Origin: Caryophanales bacterium
GTDB taxonomy: Bacteria; Bacillota_I; Bacilli_A; RFN20; CAG-826
Assembly (NCBI GenBank): GCA_022781015.1
Contig: JALEUF010000125.1
Coordinates: forward strand, 1-8,632
Reading direction: 5' to 3'
Length of the DNA stretch: 8,632 bases
Below, piece by piece: positions 5,081 through 8,632 of the stretch; the first letter of the stretch is position 1, and each line of letters opens with the position of its first letter. A program made the position numbers and the translations under genes. The notes under the pieces are model-generated. The model was not told the origin of the DNA. It saw only the letters and a program-made list of their open reading frames with translations, and made no database searches.

Positions 5081-8000
5081 TTAAGCACCAAACTTCTTGA
5101 TGTTTTCCCATCTTTCCTTAGCATACTTCTCAGTCTTGGTTAGAAGTTCTTCGGCATGTTCTGGGTTAACAATTGGAAGTTGGGAGAATCTGGTTTCTTG
5201 CATGATGAAGTCACGTAATTTGGTGAAATCAGGTTCCTTGCAATCGATAGTAAGTGGGGACTTACCTTCTGCTTTTAGACGTGGATCATATCTAAATGTT
5301 GTGAAGTAACCACATTCAACGGCTTTCTTTTCTTCCTTGATGGAATTGACAAGTCCGCCTTTGATATGTTGTTCAGCGCATGGGCAGTAGCAAATAACTA
5401 AGGATGGTCCATCATAGGATTCAGCTTCCTTGAGGGCTTGGATAGCCTTGGCTGGATTTGCGCCTAATGCGATTTGGGCAACATAGACATGTCCATAAGC
5501 CATAGCCATTAGGGCAAGGTTCTTCTTGGCTTCTTTCTTACCAGAAGCAGTGAATTTATTGATAGATCCGGTTTGAGAGGACTTAGAAGCTTGTCCACCG
5601 GTGTTGGAATAGACTTCGGTATCTAATACCAAGACATTGACATCAGCTTCATTAGCTAATACGTGGTCAACTCCACCATAACCAATATCATAGCTCCAGC
5701 CATCGCCACCAACAATCCAGACAGACTTATCGACTAAGTCGCGTTCATAGAGTTTGATTTCCTTGACGGATTCGACTTTAGAAGCTTCGACTAATTTCAT
5801 TAATTCTGGAACTAGTTTTCTTACTTCGTCTCTATTCTTGAGGTTAGCTAGATATTTATCGATAACTGCGACTAATTCAGGTTCAACATCTGCATTAGCT
5901 TTGGCTTCGTTAAGGATTCTAACGATTTGGGCCATCTTTTGATCAGAGGCAATTCTCATACCAAATCCATATTCGGCATTATCTTCGAATAAGGAGTTAG
6001 CCCAGGCAGGTCCATTCTTTCCATTTTCATTGACGAATGGGGTTAATGGGGTAGATCCGCAATAGATGGAAGAGCATCCAGTAGCATTGGCTACTAACAT
6101 ATCCTTTCCAAATAATTGGGAAACAATACGGTAATAAGGAGCTTCGCCGCAACCAGCACAAGCACCACTTACTTCCATGTAAGGCTTCTTGAAGCCAAGT
6201 CCTTTGACGCCATTTTCTAGCGCAGCTGGGAATTGGTTCTTCTTTTCGCTAACATGGGCATAGCAATAATCAGCAGCTTCTTGTTCCTTGACTTGGCTAT
6301 GGGCATCAACCATCTTTAAGGCAAAGTGGTCATTACCCATCTTGTTAGCATTAGCATTAGCCATACATTCGGCAACGCAAAGTCCGCAGCCGACACAGTT
6401 GCTAGTAGAGACTTGGATTCTGAACTTGAGTGATTTATCAGCAGTTCCAATAGCTGGCTTTAAGCCATTCTTTACTAGTTCTGGGGCATTGGCAACTTCT
6501 TCTTCATTTAATAGATATGGACGGATTGTAGCGTGTGGGCAAACAAATGCACATTGGTTACATTCGATACAATAAGTTGGATTCCATTGTGGAACTCTAT
6601 CGGCAATACCTCTTTTTTGCTTGAATGTGATGTTTTCGTTCATGGTGCCGTCTAGCAATTCATGTTTAGTGAAGGCGCTAGTTGGGAGTTCATCACCATC
6701 AAGACGGTCGATGACTTCGACGTATTCATCATAATAAGTGTCGCCAGTATCGGCAGTAGCAACCTTGTTATATGGGAGATTAATCCAAGCTGGATCAATA
6801 GCGATTTCTCTTAATCCCTTTGGACCGGCATCGATAGCATCATAGTTATTTTGGACGATATCCATACCCTTCTTGGCATAGCTCTTCTCGACGAATTTCT
6901 TCATCCACTTCTCAGCTTCGCTATAATCCATGATGGATGGTGAGAGCTTGAAGAAAGCAGCTTGCAATGTGGTATTGGTATGACGCCCCATGTGGCATTC
7001 AGCGGCTAGCTTATTAGCATCGATGACATAGAACTTAGCATGTTTTGCAGCCAATAAATGCTTCATACGGTTTGGCATGGACTTGACTAATGTTTCATCA
7101 TCCATGTTGGTATTTAGCAAGAATGTTCCACCTTCTTTTAAATTCGAGATGATATCGAATTTGAAGATATAGGTATCAAGGGAACAAGAGATGAAATCAG
7201 CATTCTTTACATAATATTCGGAATGGATTGGCTCTTTGCCAAAACGGAGATGGCTACGGGTAGTTCCACCAGCTTTTCTAGAGTCATATTGGAAATAGGC
7301 TTGAGCATATTGTCCAGTGGCATCACCAATGATCTTGATGGAACTCTTGTTAGCAGAAACTGTACCGTCACTGCCTAATCCATAGAATAAGCAGGAAGTA
7401 TAGTTGTGTGGGATAACAAACTTTTCATCAACTGGGATAGATAGATGGGTAACATCATCTTTGATTCCAACGGTGAAACCATTCCAGTTATTTTCATTAT
7501 CAAGGAAATCAAATACGGATTTGACATCCTTTGGTTGGGTATCCTTGGAGGATAAGCCATAACGTCCACCAATGATTTGGTCGAACTTACGGTTAACACT
7601 AGCCATAGCAGCGACTACATCTAGATATAGAGGTTCGCCGATAGCACCGCTTTCCTTAGTTCTATCTAAGACAGCAATCTTCTTAACAGAAGCCGGGATA
7701 GCTTCGGAAAGTAGTTTAGCAGAGAATGGACGATACAAATGGACTTTGACTAAGCCAACATGTTCGCCTTTCTTATTTAATTCATCAACAACTTCCATGG
7801 CAGTTTCATCAACTGAACCCATGGCAATGATGACCTTGGTAGCATTTTCGTCACCATAATATACGAATGGGGCGTATTTTCTGCCAGTTAACCTAGTGGC
7901 TTCTGCAAAATATTTAGAAGCAACATCGACTACATGGTTGAAATGTTCGTTTTGGGCTTCCCTAGCTTGGAAGTAGATATCATCATTTTCAGCTCCGCCA

Positions 8001-8632
8001 CGAGTAACGGCATGGGTATGTGGATTTAAGGCTCTAGCCCTAAATTCTTCAACCTTGTCCATTGGAAGAAGTTTCTTCCATTCGTTTTCATCAACGAATT
8101 CAACGTTTTGGACTTCGTGGGAAGTACGGAAACCATCGAAGAAATGGCAAACTGGGACACTTGATTCAATTGCAGTTAAATGGGCAACTGGGGTAAGGTC
8201 GGCAATTTCTTGGACGGAATTGGAAACTATCATGGTGATTCCAGTTTGTCTAATGGCATAGACGTCTTGATGGTCACCAAAGATAGATAGAGCACGGGTA
8301 GCTAGAGATCTAGCTGCGACATGAAGTACTGCTGGTAATAATTCACCACACCACTTGTAGATATTTGGAATCATTAAGAGCAAGCCTTGGCTAGCTGTAA
8401 ATGTGGTTGATAATGCACCACCTTGCAAAGCACCATGGACAGCACCAGAAGCACCGGCTTCGGATTGCATTTCGACAACCTTTACTGGGGCACCAAAATA
8501 GTTCTTGGTTCCCTTAGAGGCCATGACGTCGACAAGCTCGGCCATTGGTGAAGATGGAGTGATAGGATAGATAGCTGCTACTTCAGTGAAATAGTAGGAT
8601 TCCATTGCGGCTGCAGTATTGCCGTCAACGGA
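5081..8632 (-). CDS. nifJ: Pyruvate:ferredoxin (flavodoxin) oxidoreductase, 5' end beyond window
   Basis: This cytoplasmic enzyme oxidises pyruvate with coenzyme A to acetyl-CoA and CO2, passing electrons to ferredoxin or flavodoxin; it is central to anaerobic metabolism. The frame runs off the right edge: nine codons (SVDGNTAAA) precede the first visible Met at 8605, and family members continue with a few more residues, so that Met is not the start. Numbering from that Met (1174 residues, near full length): pyruvate/TPP domain with YPITPSSPMAE (13-23); domain II with VGLVKVHLYRPF (283-294); LDRTKESGAIGEPLY (313-327); the gamma domain with KAGGTTRSHLRFG (444-456); two 4Fe-4S motifs, C679-x2-C-x2-C-x3-CP and C737-x2-C-x2-C-x3-C; the proximal cluster and TPP domain with CAGCGE (816-821), ATGCSS (C844), GDGW (967-970), NTGGQ (1001-1005) and C1076. 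All cofactor ligands are present. It is a fused single-chain form with its own terminator; the promoter is outside. Confidence 0.97.
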   Translation of the reverse strand, partial: SVDGNTAAAMESYYFTEVAAIYPITPSSPMAELVDVMASKGTKNYFGAPVKVVEMQSEAGASGAVHGALQGGALSTTFTASQGLLLMIPNIYKWCGELLPAVLHVAARSLATRALSIFGDHQDVYAIRQTGITMIVSNSVQEIADLTPVAHLTAIESSVPVCHFFDGFRTSHEVQNVEFVDENEWKKLLPMDKVEEFRARALNPHTHAVTRGGAENDDIYFQAREAQNEHFNHVVDVASKYFAEATRLTGRKYAPFVYYGDENATKVIIAMGSVDETAMEVVDELNKKGEHVGLVKVHLYRPFSAKLLSEAIPASVKKIAVLDRTKESGAIGEPLYLDVVAAMASVNRKFDQIIGGRYGLSSKDTQPKDVKSVFDFLDNENNWNGFTVGIKDDVTHLSIPVDEKFVIPHNYTSCLFYGLGSDGTVSANKSSIKIIGDATGQYAQAYFQYDSRKAGGTTRSHLRFGKEPIHSEYYVKNADFISCSLDTYIFKFDIISNLKEGGTFLLNTNMDDETLVKSMPNRMKHLLAAKHAKFYVIDANKLAAECHMGRHTNTTLQAAFFKLSPSIMDYSEAEKWMKKFVEKSYAKKGMDIVQNNYDAIDAGPKGLREIAIDPAWINLPYNKVATADTGDTYYDEYVEVIDRLDGDELPTSAFTKHELLDGTMNENITFKQKRGIADRVPQWNPTYCIECNQCAFVCPHATIRPYLLNEEEVANAPELVKNGLKPAIGTADKSLKFRIQVSTSNCVGCGLCVAECMANANANKMGNDHFALKMVDAHSQVKEQEAADYCYAHVSEKKNQFPAALENGVKGLGFKKPYMEVSGACAGCGEAPYYRIVSQLFGKDMLVANATGCSSIYCGSTPLTPFVNENGKNGPAWANSLFEDNAEYGFGMRIASDQKMAQIVRILNEAKANADVEPELVAVIDKYLANLKNRDEVRKLVPELMKLVEASKVESVKEIKLYERDLVDKSVWIVGGDGWSYDIGYGGVDHVLANEADVNVLVLDTEVYSNTGGQASKSSQTGSINKFTASGKKEAKKNLALMAMAYGHVYVAQIALGANPAKAIQALKEAESYDGPSLVICYCPCAEQHIKGGLVNSIKEEKKAVECGYFTTFRYDPRLKAEGKSPLTIDCKEPDFTKLRDFIMQETRFSQLPIVNPEHAEELLTKTEKYAKERWENIKKFGA

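Noticed and set aside
6288..6575. Rightward frames inside the oxidoreductase gene (for example here and at 7572-7859 and 8055-8261)
   Set aside because: They lie opposite strongly conserved PFOR motifs and look like antisense shadows created by codon bias.
8603..8605. Met at 8605 as the start of nifJ
   Set aside because: The in-frame codons before it read SVDGNTAAA, the conserved PFOR N-terminal motif, so the real start is beyond the window.

Overview
The window is low-GC DNA from an anaerobic bacterium, most likely a Firmicutes/Bacilli-type gut or sediment organism. This rests on A+T-rich spacers, Shine-Dalgarno sites of the AGGAG/AGGTGA type, and a pyruvate:ferredoxin oxidoreductase of the clostridial single-chain type. 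TGA works as a stop (end of the hipB-like gene and, probably, of an upstream gene at 34-36) and tryptophan in the oxidoreductase is encoded by TGG, so a Mycoplasma-type code is unlikely. The genus cannot be named from the sequence.

Layout, left to right. Positions 1-792 hold a small rightward operon: the tail of an unknown gene, a 185-residue protein with a hydrophobic segment and a C-terminal cysteine cluster, and a 63-residue acidic protein. Positions 793-1315 have no convincing gene but carry four GGGTATGCA-like repeats at 21, 21 and 24 bp pitch, followed by a strong rightward terminator with no gene in front of it; this looks like the remnant of an inserted element or a non-coding transcript. 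Positions 1316-2823 carry a leftward hipBA-type toxin-antitoxin operon (Xre antitoxin first, HipA kinase second, ATGA overlap), with a recognisable promoter and a perfect operator palindrome at 2846-2873. Positions 2824-3140 are a divergent control region. Positions 3141-4905 carry a rightward two-gene operon: a helix-turn-helix protein fused to a DUF3990-like ADP-ribosyltransferase fold, overlapping by 8 nt with a 294-residue unknown protein. Positions 4906-5080 hold convergent terminators. Positions 5081-8632 are the leftward nifJ-type pyruvate:ferredoxin (flavodoxin) oxidoreductase gene, whose first few codons lie beyond the right edge.

How it fits together: a conserved metabolic gene (acetyl-CoA from pyruvate in an anaerobe) borders an accessory block with one clear toxin-antitoxin module (HipBA) and one candidate module (HTH-ART plus partner) that share a divergent promoter region, plus an uncharacterised small membrane-protein operon and debris of what may be a mobile element. 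The HTH-ART/partner pair is the most likely place for an undescribed system: the transferase-like enzyme carries its own DNA-binding domain, its promoter appears to start transcription at or next to the ATG, and a 26-nt element covering that promoter occurs a second time 109 bp upstream.
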